Assembly (NCBI GenBank): GCA_004352715.1
Contig: SCFE01000064.1
Location: 1,714,226-1,778,225 of the forward strand
DNA: 64,000 bases
Reading direction: 5' to 3'
Source of the DNA: Hofstenia miamia
Lineage: Eukaryota; Xenacoelomorpha; Acoela
The notes beneath the pieces were generated by a model. The model did not search any database, was not told where the DNA came from, and saw only the letters and a list, made by a program, of their open reading frames with translations. Position 1 is the first letter of the stretch, and each line of letters starts with the position of its first letter. Shown here piece after piece: positions 48,939 through 60,867 of this stretch. The position numbers were made by a program, and so were the translations under genes.

Positions 48939-51761
48939 TGAAAAATGTTGTTTTTCTTATACATGGCAATTGATAAAGTATTGTAATTTTTAGTTGGGCA
49001 AATTTTCGTATACTATCTTGAAGTAGAAGCTATCCCGTCATCCATATAAAGTGATAGTTCTTCATCACCTGAGAGAAGCGGATTCCGAAGGACGTATTAA
49101 TTTCTGCAGTAGTTCGTATCAAAAAACGGTTAGAATATAATGAACTTGGCATTTTTGCCGACGAAACTTGGTTTCATCTCTCAGGCTTTGTGAATTCTCA
49201 AACCACCCGAGTTTGGAGTACTATCTTTCGTGAACGTATCATTGGTCTCATTTTCTTCATTGAATGATGCTGCAGCCAAATAATGCAACCCCGTTCACCT
49301 CCCAGTTTTCGCCATAGGAACTTTGAGAAGGATGGTTTCAGCAGGATAGGCAACTTGCGACACCCCTGTTGCCATTGTGCAGCTTATTTAGATGTCGTTC
49401 GAAAACCGCGTAATCTCTTGAGGGCTGTAGTCTGCTCGGATCTCCTGACTTGACAACTGCTGATTTTTTCCTATGGGCGTTATGCTGAAAAAGATTATCT
49501 CCAAGAATCCACACGCCGCTGTGGAGTTTAGAACGACGATAACCACTAACATTGAACAAATTACTTCTTCAACTTTGATGATGGTGTTTTCAAACCTAAA
49601 AGCCTGTCTAATAATTGAAGGCGCACATTTCCTGCATCGTTGCAGCGTTTTCTTATGTAAATTTCTCTGTCATAGAATCCATTAACATAAAAGCTACCAA
49701 TAAAAATTAGAACTTTGCGGTTACGCGCACTTTATGACTTTAACCTAATTGTCCGATATTTTCTAGTAACCGTACCCGCCCATAACCGACTTTTTTGTAA
49801 CCATAACCCTCCGTAACCGCCCTGGATTTTCTAGAACGCAGATCTAAATACTCAAAGTAAAAAAATTTTCCACAAAAAACAAAAATCTAAAAAAGTTTTT
49901 GAAACAAAATTTTTTGATCCAATAAGCAATAAGTTCATTCGAGTGCTCTGTGTGAATTAGTAAAATCTGTGTCAGATAATGATATCAGATAATCTTGGCC
50001 ACTTCGGTTATAACCGTAACCGCCCAACTTATAAAATTTTCAACCGTAACCGCACAGTTCTAATAGATCATAAAAATAATCTAAAAATAACCAAAATCAT
50101 TAAGAATTTGAAAGATGCAAATGTGTTTGACTTCTCAAATTGTTCCTTAAATCTATTAGTGTTCTTTCATTCTAACTCTTATAAACGACCCGCAACCCGT
50201 TTCCCTCAAAAAAACAATTAGTAAACTTTGATGTAAAAACTCTCTTTACAAAGATTACAGGAAAATAGCAATATACTACATCTTAACAAGAATGATTTCC
50301 GCAGAATTTCAGATTTTAAAACATAAACTTGAAATTATGAAAGATTCCTTTCTTGAACACGTTTTTCCATTTAGTTTTGAAATTTATCTAAAAAATAGAT
50401 GGAATAGCAATTGGTTCACCATTAACACCATGAATGGTAAATTTTGCAATGAACATGCTAGAATCAAATCGCTATGAGACGATTTCTTACGTTGTTTGAA
50501 CGAAATAATTGCTGTTTTTAGCAATACATAAGCACCTTGATTTTCGAAGATAATGAATTTTGACATTGGAAATATAAATTTTCAATGTAAGTAGCTTCAA
50601 TCAATTTTTAAATATTGCCAATAAAAACCATTCTAGTCATTTTACATCTGAAGTGGACATCTAACAACAGAAACGATATAAAATTTCGCTTCATACGAAA
50701 AACAAAGATAATCAGGGATATGTTCATCTCTACTGAGACGTTCTTTCATCAATTCGACGTATTCTGTTCTAGCGAAGCGATCATCACGGTGGAGTTTATT
50801 TACAAGTAGATAATGGAAACTTCTTGTTCCAATTGTGCTTATTAGAATTTATTTTAATGTTCACACGTGATTTCCAAATCTCGGAAAGCTAATCTTAGGG
50901 AAGATTTTCCATTTTGTTCGAGGTTTTCATTTGTACGCTTGATGATTGGTGTTTTCATTTGGGGGATTTGTCCCATATTCTCTCCGCCAGACACTTTGAC
51001 CACTTACTGGAGAGCAATCAATCTTATCCATCAAAATAATAATATTGACAAGATCGTCTTGAGATAACATCTTTTGAATATGGTTGAATATTAAAAGGTA
51101 AGAAATAATATTTTAGTGAGACCAAGAAAGAAACCACGAAGCTTATGTGAATTATTAGTTATTAGTAGCAATTCACAGCTTTACAAAAACCGAAATCTGA
51201 ATTTAATCGTAATCTTAACTTAATCAAACTCCATAAACTCTCTATAATTGAGTTGGCTAAGAATTTTAACATTCCAGGAAAATATATCTCATACATATAA
51301 TTGTATTTACTATAGTATGTGTTCACTTAAATATTCATATTTTTATATTCATTATCATCTTCATTGCTACTAAATTTGCGCTTTGTTCATCTAAAGATCT
51401 TTTATTTTCAGACTTATGCATATGATATTATTTTAGTCCTCGGATGCAGCGGACTGCTGCATCAACGGAATATTTGTACTTGATGTCTAAACACGTGTTC
51501 GATTTGGGCTATCGACGCTTAGAATGGAAATGTAACGCATTGAATATGCGTTCTCTAAACACAGCCAAGCGTTTTGGTTTCACATTTGAAGCAATATTCC
51601 GACAACATTTTGTAGTGAAAGGTTACAATCGTGACTCTGCATTCCTTTCTATCATTGATAAGGAATGGTCAGCAATTGAGAAAGCTGCAAGACAGTGGCT
51701 CAGTGAAGAAAACTTCGACGAATATGGTCGACAATTAAAAAGACTTCAAGATCTTCGTTGA
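40491..51761 (+). CDS. GNAT N-acetyltransferase (RimJ/RimL-like), tandem copy 1, three exons
   Basis: Exons are 40491-40632, 48465-48663 and 51437-51761 (142, 199, 325 nt; phases 1 and 2), giving 221 residues. All boundaries are GT/AG and identical in position to copy 2; the first donor (G|GTTGGT) is weak. The product should transfer acetyl from acetyl-CoA to an amine. The fold is visible as CDIVLLEPDKHFEALW (residues 24-39), NKAGRPLGMASYLNV (85-99), EVGHIHLSPRMQRTAASTEY (107-126, acetyl-CoA binding region), RRLEWKCNALNMRSLNTAKR (140-159), GFTFEAIFRQH and KGYNRDSAFLSIID. This layout is common in bacteria and fungi, so old horizontal transfer is possible; the introns show it is now a eukaryotic gene. 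No signal peptide. Intron 1 (7.8 kb) is swollen by transposons and tandem repeats. Substrate unknown. Confidence 0.85.
40924..41157 (+). CDS. Acidic open frame in intron 1 of GNAT gene 1, unknown
   Basis: Seventy-seven open codons follow a TGA at 40921 and end with TGA at 41155-41157. The peptide is rich in Asp and Glu (DSDQDNEFVVEFVPDDSVG, INDEDDDISIAEECTERR) and then basic (VMENLYKK). Composition and length are unlike the surrounding noise. It lacks a clear start and is absent from copy 2's intron. It may be an exon of a nested gene or part of a transposon. Confidence 0.3.
   Translation: MLETQRQNDFDSDQDNEFVVEFVPDDSVGNINDEDDDISIAEECTERRKISLFSTVLKFNKIAVCCTKRVMENLYKK
41585..43949 (-). mobile_element. 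Jockey/CR1-like non-LTR retrotransposon fragment, degenerate
   Basis: Minus-strand blocks occur in retrotransposon order. A pre-RT linker (YRWIDIRETSKNSLKKLKSK) lies at 43949-43614. The RT start AVSSLRINKSCGPSEI, ending MAFVTTLYK, lies at 42724-42521. CSNYRPNSITTPFSKIFEKL is near 42460. Motif A ACFDLSKAFDSIDHKIL is near 42270, the GLLLFSLYVNDL block near 42100, and an eroded motif C near 42040. KFKHLGVITDNKLQYSDQI and VMSHFRYCNVLF form the C-terminal part (41908-41585). Several frameshifts and stops occur and no endonuclease domain is seen. A foldback element at 43066-43519 interrupts the linker. Confidence 0.85.
43066..43519. mobile_element. Foldback-type element with 155-bp inverted arms
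   Basis: Arms 43066-43221 and 43367-43519 are near-perfect reverse complements (for example ACATTCAATGTTAACGTAAC against GTTACATTAACATTGAATGT, one mismatch), with a 145-bp loop. Flanking TTAT at 43062-43065 and 43520-43523 is a 4-bp target duplication. Removing the element and one TTAT joins the retrotransposon linker in frame (AFRKYLADK to SPEKYLKYK), which confirms a clean insertion. There is no ORF. Confidence 0.85.
44041..45036. repeat. Four tandem 249-bp repeats
   Basis: Units start at 44041, 44290, 44539 and 44788. They look identical; the last ends with an 8-bp deletion near 45024. Each begins CAAGAACGCTTTCAACTCCT. The length is 83 codons, so frames are kept from unit to unit, but all six frames contain stops. 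The repeat lies in intron 1 of GNAT gene 1, next to the retrotransposon. Perfect identity means recent amplification or an assembly effect. Confidence 0.9.
45037..48464. other. Rest of intron 1 of GNAT gene 1
   Basis: No genes seen. CACAACA-rich low-complexity tracts occur at about 45417-45495 and 47648-47704. Just before 48465 the sequence (ATCAATCAT, then TTCTGATGAAATT) is homologous to the end of intron 1 in copy 2. Confidence 0.45.
48907..48936. repeat. (TA)n microsatellite in intron 2 of GNAT gene 1
   Basis: A pure TA run; intron 2 of copy 2 has two similar runs. Confidence 0.9.
49000..49690 (+). pseudogene. Mariner-type transposase relic
   Basis: In shifting frames one reads IFADETWFHLSGFVNSQTTR with the first Asp (about 49158), WFQQD with the second Asp (about 49335), and SPDLTTADFFLWA with the third acidic position (about 49441-49490). 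NPHAAVEFRTTITTNIEQI follows. These motifs in this order define the Tc1/mariner superfamily. Many stops and frameshifts; no terminal repeats found. It lies in intron 2 of GNAT gene 1. Confidence 0.75.
49708..50062. mobile_element. hAT-like MITE with CCGTAACCGC repeats
   Basis: Inverted ends TAGAACTTTGCGGTTAC and TAGAACTGTGCGGTTAC (right end complemented) differ at one position. GTAACCG(C/T)CC-type units repeat inside both ends. The 8-bp target duplication is not clear. No ORF. It lies in intron 2 of GNAT gene 1. Confidence 0.65.
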
Positions 51762-51993
51762 AATACTATTATAATATTTTGTATCAAAAAATGAATATTA
51801 AATCGCAATGCTATTTTCTATAAAAATAATAATTTATGATGAACTCAATTTTTCGATTTATTGCACATAATAGAAATAATATTTTAATAATAAATGGCCT
51901 CACTGTTTGAAATTTAAAAGTCTTTGTGGATTCCAAGAAGCCTATATGTAAAATATATTATATATTTTGTTCTATTTATTTATTAATATTTTC

Positions 51994-52742
51994 CAGGGCT
52001 TTCAAAGTTTGACGAAAATGAAGTTTGAAATTTGAATACCTTTCAAACTTTGATTTGAAAATTTGAAAATTATTAAATTTAAAGTTTGATTTTAAATTTG
52101 AAAGTTTAAAAATTTGATTTCGAGTTTGATATTTCTTGGAAATATTTCTTACATCTAAAGAAATGCATATTTATTAGACTAGTGTGTAATTTAATATACA
52201 TGTATCAATGAAACCACATAATGCAGATTTTACCTACATGTTTGTAGCAATATGGAGCATATATAGTATAACATAAATTAATCATACATAGTACATCGTT
52301 TTTAAAAAATAAGATTATTGTACTTATTGCATAGAGACATAATTTGTAGTAAATGTTTCTGTGACTTTTAAGAATGTTCAAATTGATTATTTAATTATTC
52401 CATGTAAATCAAGAAAACAGAGAAGCATACATGATAGTCACAAAACTTACAAAATATGTTCACTGTTGGCTTAATTATCAAACATGCTAAATTAGTGATT
52501 CTCAGAGTTTTACTTAAATGAATTAATTTACAAAGCCATTATTGTGCCTGTCAGAAGTCTTCACTTTAAATATTAACAATAATTCTATATTTATTATTTA
52601 GTTGAAAATTTACCATAAAATAATATTGTGGAAATTTAATGATGTTGATGTGTAAATTTTCCCAAAATTGATTGAAAAATTGGAATTTTTGCAAAAAACT
52701 GATTTGAAAGTTTGAAAATTTGAATTTAATTTTAAAGCCCTG
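51994..52742. mobile_element. hAT-like element with TTTGAAA subterminal repeats
   Basis: The ends are CAGGGCTTT on both sides (right end complemented). Dense direct repeats of GTTTGAAA/TTTGAAAATTTGA occupy the first 130 and last 60 bp. Flanks ATATTTTC and ATTTGTTC match at six of eight positions, suggestive of an aged hAT duplication. No transposase. It lies between the two GNAT genes. Confidence 0.6.
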
Positions 52743-55700
52743 ATTTGTTCAATAATTTCATTTTGCTCAAATTATTGTGTAAGTCAAATTTATTCGAAAT
52801 TACAAAATTCAATCTTATCCGCATCGAAAGTCTGGAACAATATATTCGAAATTTTATTTTTTGTTCAGATCTAGTAAGGAACGAAGTCAAATCCGATCCC
52901 TTTCAACTCCATATAAACAAAAATACTTGTCGGTATCAAGAAAATTTTTTGTTTTTAATTTATATTTCAAATATCTATGTAATTATCTTATTAGACACCT
53001 ATATTCAGTAATAGTCCGTTTAGGGCTTATTAAAAATTTTCTTCTTTAACAGTTATTTCCTTCATGATTTAGCAAAAGAGTAGTTTAGAATTTAGCATTT
53101 AATATTTAGACTAATTCGAAAGATTCTCAAGACATTAATTATTTTGTAATAAATAATAATGAAGAATAACTTACACTGTATGCTCCAGCTCTTTTGCCAA
53201 CCAAATTTGGCACGCCACGACTACTGATTTTGTAAAGTCTGCTCGCATACAAAGAAGTTGTTGTGATTAATTGTTAATCCAATAAGATTTAAACTAATTA
53301 TTTCAAAATTAAGTATGGGGAGAAAGTGAAAGTTATTGATAAGATTAGTAACTGTCTTCTAGAATATATCAGTACTTTGGGTAAGAAGATAGTAGTGAGT
53401 TTGAGTTAAAGTTTGATGGAACAAATGAAATATACTTAGTGCGCTGTATTGTGCCAGATTTGTCACTAGGAATAAATTTTGAAGGAATTTATCTTAATGG
53501 ATTAGATATTAGAAGAATTAAAAGAAAACAACAAAATCTTTAGTTTACATGTTGTATCCAAAATTACAATAAATATGAAAACGCTGTTGATTTATTTGAA
53601 TAATCAGATGGAAACTGACGCCATTATAATAAAGTAAAAAAGCTATATTTTTCAATACTCATGTACATTGTAAGTACAAGGGTTGTTTCTGCATGTAAGA
53701 TATTCAGAAGGATCAACTCTTTCACAAATGATCTACAGACTTGGCAAATTTGGAGGTGCAGTCAATTTAAAAAATACGGAGTTTATACACTCTAGTATCA
53801 CTATGCCATTACTCAGGGCCTTTGAGAGTGATGGTCAATGAGGATTACAATGCCTGTGCTCCCATCAAACTGATACACACAACTACTAGCAAGCATAAAA
53901 TATTTGGACAATAACAGCCTATTCTTTGGTGACAAAAATCGTAACAAGTATTCGATTTTACAAATCAAAACTACATTAACATTTGTTTCTAAATATGCCA
54001 ATTTGGCATTACAGACCGCTTTAAATATACGCTGCTTGTTACATGCCGCAATTAAACGATGTTTAATCTATTGCACGAGACAACCTTCGTAAAATGAGAT
54101 AATTAACAACTTTATTTTTGTTGCGAATGAAATTACTTATATTTTTTCATTAAAAATTTTTGAAATAATATTTTTTGATAATTTCAACCATTTTAAATGA
54201 AAAAATTACTGAAAAATTTCTTCACTGTCAGCATCCAAAAACGATCTAGTTTTTACAAATATACTTGAATATCTTTCTGTTATTTTAATAAAATGTCCAC
54301 TAATGCTATTTAATCCAGTAGAAAATTTGTTTTCTCGACTGATTTGAAATTAGTCAGTTCTACAGAAATATGTGTGCATGAATAACTTCTACATTAACTA
54401 TCACAGAACCTCCAGTAAAAAGGCAGTGCTGATTTCCAAATGAATTTGTATAACTATTATGAAGAATTAATAAAGAAAACCTTAATACTCAGAATCAAAC
54501 GCAGGTGCACCTCTTAATAGAAAGAATTCAATCATTTAATTCTTAAAATTTCAATCTCTAAGTCGTCATGCTATATCAATCAAATTTTGAATTTTTTTTC
54601 ACAAATACTTTTGAACTCCATCTAAAACTGTAAATACGTGAATGGACTTCTATCCAACAACATCCATTTTATTACCATGGTGACTTGAATTACATTATTG
54701 TACTCTAAGATATTAAACCACTTCCTATGATAATTTTTTGTCCTTTTTTCAAATGTATTGTTTGTAAAGTAGATAGGGACATAAAACATTATTTCTATAA
54801 TTATAATATGATCAGTCAAAACACTAATCGTATGCCACTCCTTTTAATAGTTTCTCATGTTACATTGAAGCTATCAATTACCTAAGAATTTCAATTTAAG
54901 TATGGAAAAGGAAAACTCTGACATTTTATTAAACTGGAGCAAGTATTGAATGTATGATTTGATAGTTTCTAACAGATTAATTTTCTATTAGTACTATTGC
55001 ATGATACAATAATGAATTCCCATGAGTAAGTATATTTTTTATAGATCTAGTATATGTTTCAGCATTAGAAACTTCATTCACACTAAAGAGCATTTGATTT
55101 TTAACAAACCTTAGTATATTTAGAGTACACGATTATAATTAACCTGACCGGACTTCTTTTTAAATATATATAAATATATATATGGTAGAAACTAATATAG
55201 GTTATCACCGAAGTAATATGTGAAAAATAGATTAAAAATAGTCGTATAGAAAATAATTTTAACTCGAATTATCTTTTGAACATCCCGATATGTAGCACTT
55301 CACGAAGCTTTAGAAAATATTCAAGCCATATATTATATTCAAATTAATAGATTCAGTAAATAAATATATGTTTTTATCTTTTGCTATTATAATTGTACCT
55401 ATTTTAAAATTTTTAGATAAGTTTATGGCAAAATTTTGGAATATGGATTTTGTAAAAATGTGAACAGCTACTTATGATAAGACAATGAAAAATAATGAAA
55501 TTAGACAGAATAAATATTCTGCGTATACCTATTATGTATTATCACAAATAATGAGGAAAGTATTTTTCAAACATGCAAAGAATTAAGTAACATATGAATG
55601 GGCACCTAAAATCTGAAATTTTTATGCACAAACATCAACTAAGAGAAGAAAATTTTTACATCCGACTAAGATCAGAACATCATAAAATAGGAGAAGCATT

Positions 55701-55934
55701 AATAATTAAACAATCAAACAAAGATCAATTATTGAATAAACAACTAAGCATGATATCATTGAACTTATTTTAAGAGCATGCAATATTAAAATATATAAAG
55801 TGTAGTCTATTGTAAATATATTTAGTTTTTTTACCGCTTATTTGTACTAATGATGTTTTATATAAACGAAACCGGTCTATCCTTTTCATAGCGTCTATGC
55901 TAAAAATGAATATGAAGAAGCTCAGTATAATGAC

Positions 55935-55965
<31 letters not shown>

Positions 55966-56797
55966 TTCTGAGCGAATTTGCATGTTTATATACATATTGA
56001 AATATCAAGAGTTCTGAGTTATCACTTTTAGACAAACTTTAGCCATTAGAAATATGAAACAATACATGTAATCAAACTGTTTGAAAACAAAAATTGTTTT
56101 TTATATGAATTGTAAATCAATTGATGCAAATTTTTGGAAACATATTTATCAAATGGTGCATATTTTTGCTAAATTGTATACCAAATGATCTATCTTTTTG
56201 TCAAAATGTATATCAAAAGATTCCAAAAAGATACAAAAATCATTTAAAATGTTGGTAGAATTTTGCCAACTTTTGGCTAAAGTCCAAACAATTTTGATAG
56301 GGCCAAGTCGCAATGCCCCGCTGTACTCGACATAGACGACTTAATAGAATAGCTCCGAATGGACTCGAGACTCGAGATCCAAAATTTAGACCTTATTATA
56401 AAGGTTATTAATAAATTTTATAATATTATGCTTGTATATTAGGCAAGTTATGTTTGACAATCAACTGTTTTAATCCGATAAAGTTCTTGAAAATTCATCA
56501 AACTGGGTGAAACCGATCAAGCAGGAGCTGAAATTGTACGACTTCCCTCGTTACCTTCCTAGTTGTGAGTTTGTTAAATCCTTTAATTTCGATTTGGTTA
56601 ATCATTATGCTTGTATAGTAAACATGATCACATATTTTCAAAACTTATATAATAAAAATGCGTATAAAATTTATGAAATAATGGCATCTAAAACATGAAA
56701 ACGTAATTTTATTCTAACATCAACCAAAACAATGCACGAAGTCTAGTTTTGTTTCATGAATAATAAGAGCATTAGATGTACACTCTAAGCTAAGTAT
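52743..56797. other. Intergenic DNA between the GNAT genes
   Basis: Apart from a TA run at 55939-55965 I see no gene or element. The last 80 bp are about 80% identical to the 5' flank of gene 1. Confidence 0.4.
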
Positions 56798-56945
56798 GTT
56801 TGTCAAATTTTATCTTGTGTTTACTTATTCTTCGTTCAATTATATCTGTAAGGAATGTGAATTTGTAAACAAGCACTGAATGGCATAGCATTTCATTGCA
56901 ATTCAACATAATTTTATCATAGAAGTTTATTGTTAGGTTTAAGTA
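56798..56945 (+). promoter_or_regulatory. 5' flank of GNAT gene 2, near-identical to that of gene 1
   Basis: See 40344-40490: the two differ by one inserted base in 148. The block ends at the ATG (56946). Confidence 0.6.
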
Positions 56946-59576
56946 ATGGCTGAAAAAGTCGACAATTGGAAAGGGTGCCCTCCGCCATCAAAGGAACCAA
57001 TGATTGGTCAATATTGTGATATTGTACTACTGGAGCCTGACAAACACTGTGAAGCTCTCTGGGAAGAATTCGCAGCTGATACAACTGGTAGGTATTTTAC
57101 ATTTTTTGCAATGCTTAGCTGTGAAAGAATTTTAATTCAATTTTTTGCAATTTTATTATATGCTTGAGACTTTATAACTTTTACCCAAGCAATATTTAAA
57201 GTTTACAATTATCAATTTTGTAAAGTAATAAAGCATAAACTGAATGCTAAATTTAGTCCATTCCAACGGTTTCAGATAGACCCAAGATGTGATTTCAATT
57301 TCATTCATTTTCAATAAGTGCCAAACACAATGGAATACTATTAATAATAAAACGTTCGGGTCTTTATTGCAACGAAATTAAAAATTTTATGTGCAATTAG
57401 TTTCAACTCCATTATAAACAATAAAGTTTACATTTAAAGGATTTTAAAAATTTTGAATTATTCTTCCATTCTCATCATTGTGCAGCCCCACCGGAGCCAA
57501 AAAAAGCATTACAAAAAAATTACCCCGTCCGAGGATCAGCACGTTTCTAGGTCTGAGGAAAATTTACTTATTTGAAACTAGATATGCATATATATTGTTT
57601 ATAATGTATAATTATATCTCCTCATTGTACACCCTTCATCTCATTGTTATTCGAACGAAAATCCTGAAATTTTGTGAGACTATCTGAAATGTTTTTATTA
57701 ATAAATGAAATGGTGTACAAAAAATTTTCAGCTAGATGTTTTCTATTAACTTTTGAATGGGTAGAAAAACGCGTTTTGTCTCTGTTTGTTTCCTACAATA
57801 ACAATATTTTTCAAAGTGGAGCACACCTCTATTAGTGAACGTGATTGAATGTAATGTTTAAAATTTGTACTAAAGTGCATTGCGGTGCCTGAAGTGCTTG
57901 AGAAGATTAACTATTTTTATTTGAAAATTCAATTTTTTAAAAGTTTCAATTCTCTCCAAACCTAATGTTCAGATAATTATTAAGGGTAAGGAAGCCCATT
58001 AAATCAACAATGAACTATAATATTCTTTCTTTATATAAAGATAAACTTCTCAACCATATTAAGGCATACCTTGAGCAAAGTTACAAGAATCATGATTTAA
58101 AAATTGTAGTAAAAAAGTACTCTCCTCTATCCCTAAATTGTGGATGTTTTTATTAGTACCTGAGTTTAATTAGTGTGATTATTTTTTGACGTAAAACTTA
58201 GTATTTTCACCAGAATATTTCACCAATTTTAACCATAATTTGACTTAAAGTTAAAATTCCGACGACTTCAAAATGAGTGTGCATTGCTTAACACGTGTCA
58301 TGTCATAAAGTACTGTTCTGTTTACAATAAGACAAACTATAATGTTTAATGTGTTGTTAAAAATTGTTAGAGCTCTAAACAACTTCGTTCAAGAATGGCC
58401 TTTAATAAAACATTAAGTTTGATTTTAAGTCAAATATTGATAAGCATTTTCCCAAAAATATTGGAATTTACATAACCTTATTTTGACCTAAAACGAAATT
58501 TTTCCCCAACCAAATACTTTTTGCAAATATGTTTTTGACCGAAATTAACATTTTCACTTTATTAACTTGTTAACCCTCCCCTAGTTATAGGTATCTAACA
58601 ATGTATTCAAGGACTCTTATTGGTCTGTCTAAGGTTAACTCGAAAATCGGAGGAACAATATGTTACTCATTGTACAGAATTTTTGCCATCTATATACATG
58701 TATTATCCGAATCATTTTATGTTTTCATTGTAAATTTTCTCAATCATATATTGTGCATTATCAATACTGATGAAATTTTTGTAGATATCGACTGGAAATA
58801 TTTATGGGTTGGTCCATTCGCCAACATTGAATTATTTCGAGATTTTCTAGTGATAAACACGACTGGAAGTCCGGATATATTTTATGCAATCTTGAATAAA
58901 GCTGGAAGACCTCTAGGCATGGCAAGTTACTTGAATATTGTTCCTCAACATGGTTCTGTGGAAGTTGGACACATACATTTAAGGTTCTTGCATGTAATTC
59001 ATTTTTATAGTAGCATGATTACTTGATATTCATAAATAAACAATAAATTCCGCATAGAAACACATGTATACATCATATATCAATCAGAGAAGAATTTTAT
59101 ATTTAAAAATTATTGCATTTTCTTAATGAAAATTATTTTTATACAAATACGTGTGACATATTCAATAGAGGTCAAAAAAGAAATTATAAGTTATTATTTT
59201 ACTAATTAAGAAATTTGCTAATATATATATATATATATATATATTTAATAAGTAAATAAATGCCATTTTCATTCTCATGGAAATTGGTAAAGTTTTGTAA
59301 TTATTATGGAAATGATTGTCAATTTTTTTACAGATTTGAACAAAGATATTTATTAAAGTAATAATTTTTTTGCTTTCTAATTTCGAGTTTTACTATTTAT
59401 GATATATTACTAAAAAACAAACACCATTTATGAAATAAGTATATATACACATACACATATTCATATGCAGTAAATGCAGCAATCTTTTACTATCTCATCA
59501 CAAACACTTTTGGCGCATAACAATTTCCATAAGGAGCACATAAAATTTATTTTTTTGTATTATCTTAATAACTGAT

Positions 59577-59607
<31 letters not shown>

Positions 59608-60306
59608 TTAGTAAGTTTTAATGTAAACATGTCTTTATCCACATTCTAGAAAAATTATCATAAACCACAGCTTCACAACTGTTAATGCCGCAGAATTTCT
59701 TATTTCAATAAATACACTTCAAATTTTTCAAAAAATAGATGTAATGGCAATTGGTTCACGGTCATTTCCACGAATTGTAAATTTTGCTGAAGACATCATA
59801 GAATAAAATTGCTATGTGAGACTTTTTTTACAAAGATTGTTTCAACAAAATAATTACAGTTTTAGCAATCAAACCTTTACTCTATCTGGATTCCTTATCA
59901 GCAAACAGGAAATTTTATCTTTATAAATCCTTTACTAAAGTTTTAGTTATTTTTTATATTTTACAAATGATAATATTTTAGTCCACGAATGCAACGAACT
60001 CCGGCATCAACTGAATATTTATACTTAATGTCGAAACACGTATTTGATTTGGGCTACAGACGTTTTGAATGGAAGTGTGATTCGTTGAACAAGCGTTCTC
60101 AAACAACTGCCAAACGCTTTGGTTTCAAATTTGAAGCGATATTCCGACAACATTACGTTATCAAGGGTCTTAACCGCGACTCTGCATACCTTTCCATAAT
60201 TGATAAAGAATGGCCAGCAATTGAAAATGCCGTAAGACAATGGCTAAGTGCAGAAAATTTCGATGAAAGTGGTAAACAAATAAAAAAGCTTCAAGATTTT
60301 CAGTGA
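56946..60306 (+). CDS. GNAT N-acetyltransferase (RimJ/RimL-like), tandem copy 2, three exons
   Basis: Exons are 56946-57087, 58785-58983 and 59982-60306, with the same 142/199/325-nt lengths and phases as copy 1, giving 221 residues. The first donor (G|GTAGGT) is better than in copy 1. Key stretches are kept: LNKAGRPLGMASYLNIVPQH, EVGHIHLSPRMQRTPASTEY, RRFEWKCDSLNKRSQTTAKR, GFKFEAIFRQH and KGLNRDSAYLSIID. Exon 1 differs from copy 1 at about 8 of 142 sites, mostly near its 3' end, while exon 3 differs at about a fifth of sites. Introns are compact (1.7 and 1.0 kb), so this is probably nearer to the ancestral structure. Both copies are intact, so functional divergence (substrate or expression) is plausible. 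Confidence 0.87.
59219..59245. repeat. (TA)n microsatellite in intron 2 of GNAT gene 2
   Basis: A TA run; a second one lies at about 59576-59604. Confidence 0.9.
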
Positions 60307-60867
60307 TTCGTTTATTTTTATATTTTGTAAATTTGCAGTAAAATTAATATATATAAACGCAGTTGTATAGAGCTTTACAATCGAATTCACCATTGAAGTG
60401 CGTGTTATAATAACTTAATATGCGAAATTGTACATAGGCCTATAAAAAATCAATTAAAGTTTTATACATTTCCTGAAAAAATTATGTAAATATCTATGCC
60501 AAAAAATTTTATGGAAACTTTGTGAGAGGGTACTAAATATATGTATACGGAAATGTTTTAGTTTCCAATATTTAGTCTGATTCATTCCCCATGGGGCGCA
60601 CGTGAATAAAGGTATTATATGCAGTACAGTTTTTATCACAGGTAAAAAATAAGTCAAAATTGCATCAACTCATTCTATTGATACAATTTTCTAAGAAATT
60701 GCATATTTGCTGACCTTTGGGATGAAAATTATTATATTGCAAATTATATGCTGACGATATGCAATATAGCTATGTACCAATATGTTCAAATTTCAAAGAT
60801 TCAATGAATGTTGATGCACATATTAACGAAGTAGATTACTATGTAATGCAAGTAGTTGCAGAAAGTA

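Noticed and set aside
53165-53240. Possible minus-strand first exon ending in GTAAGT
   Set aside because: One strong donor and a short open frame, but no compatible next exon could be found.
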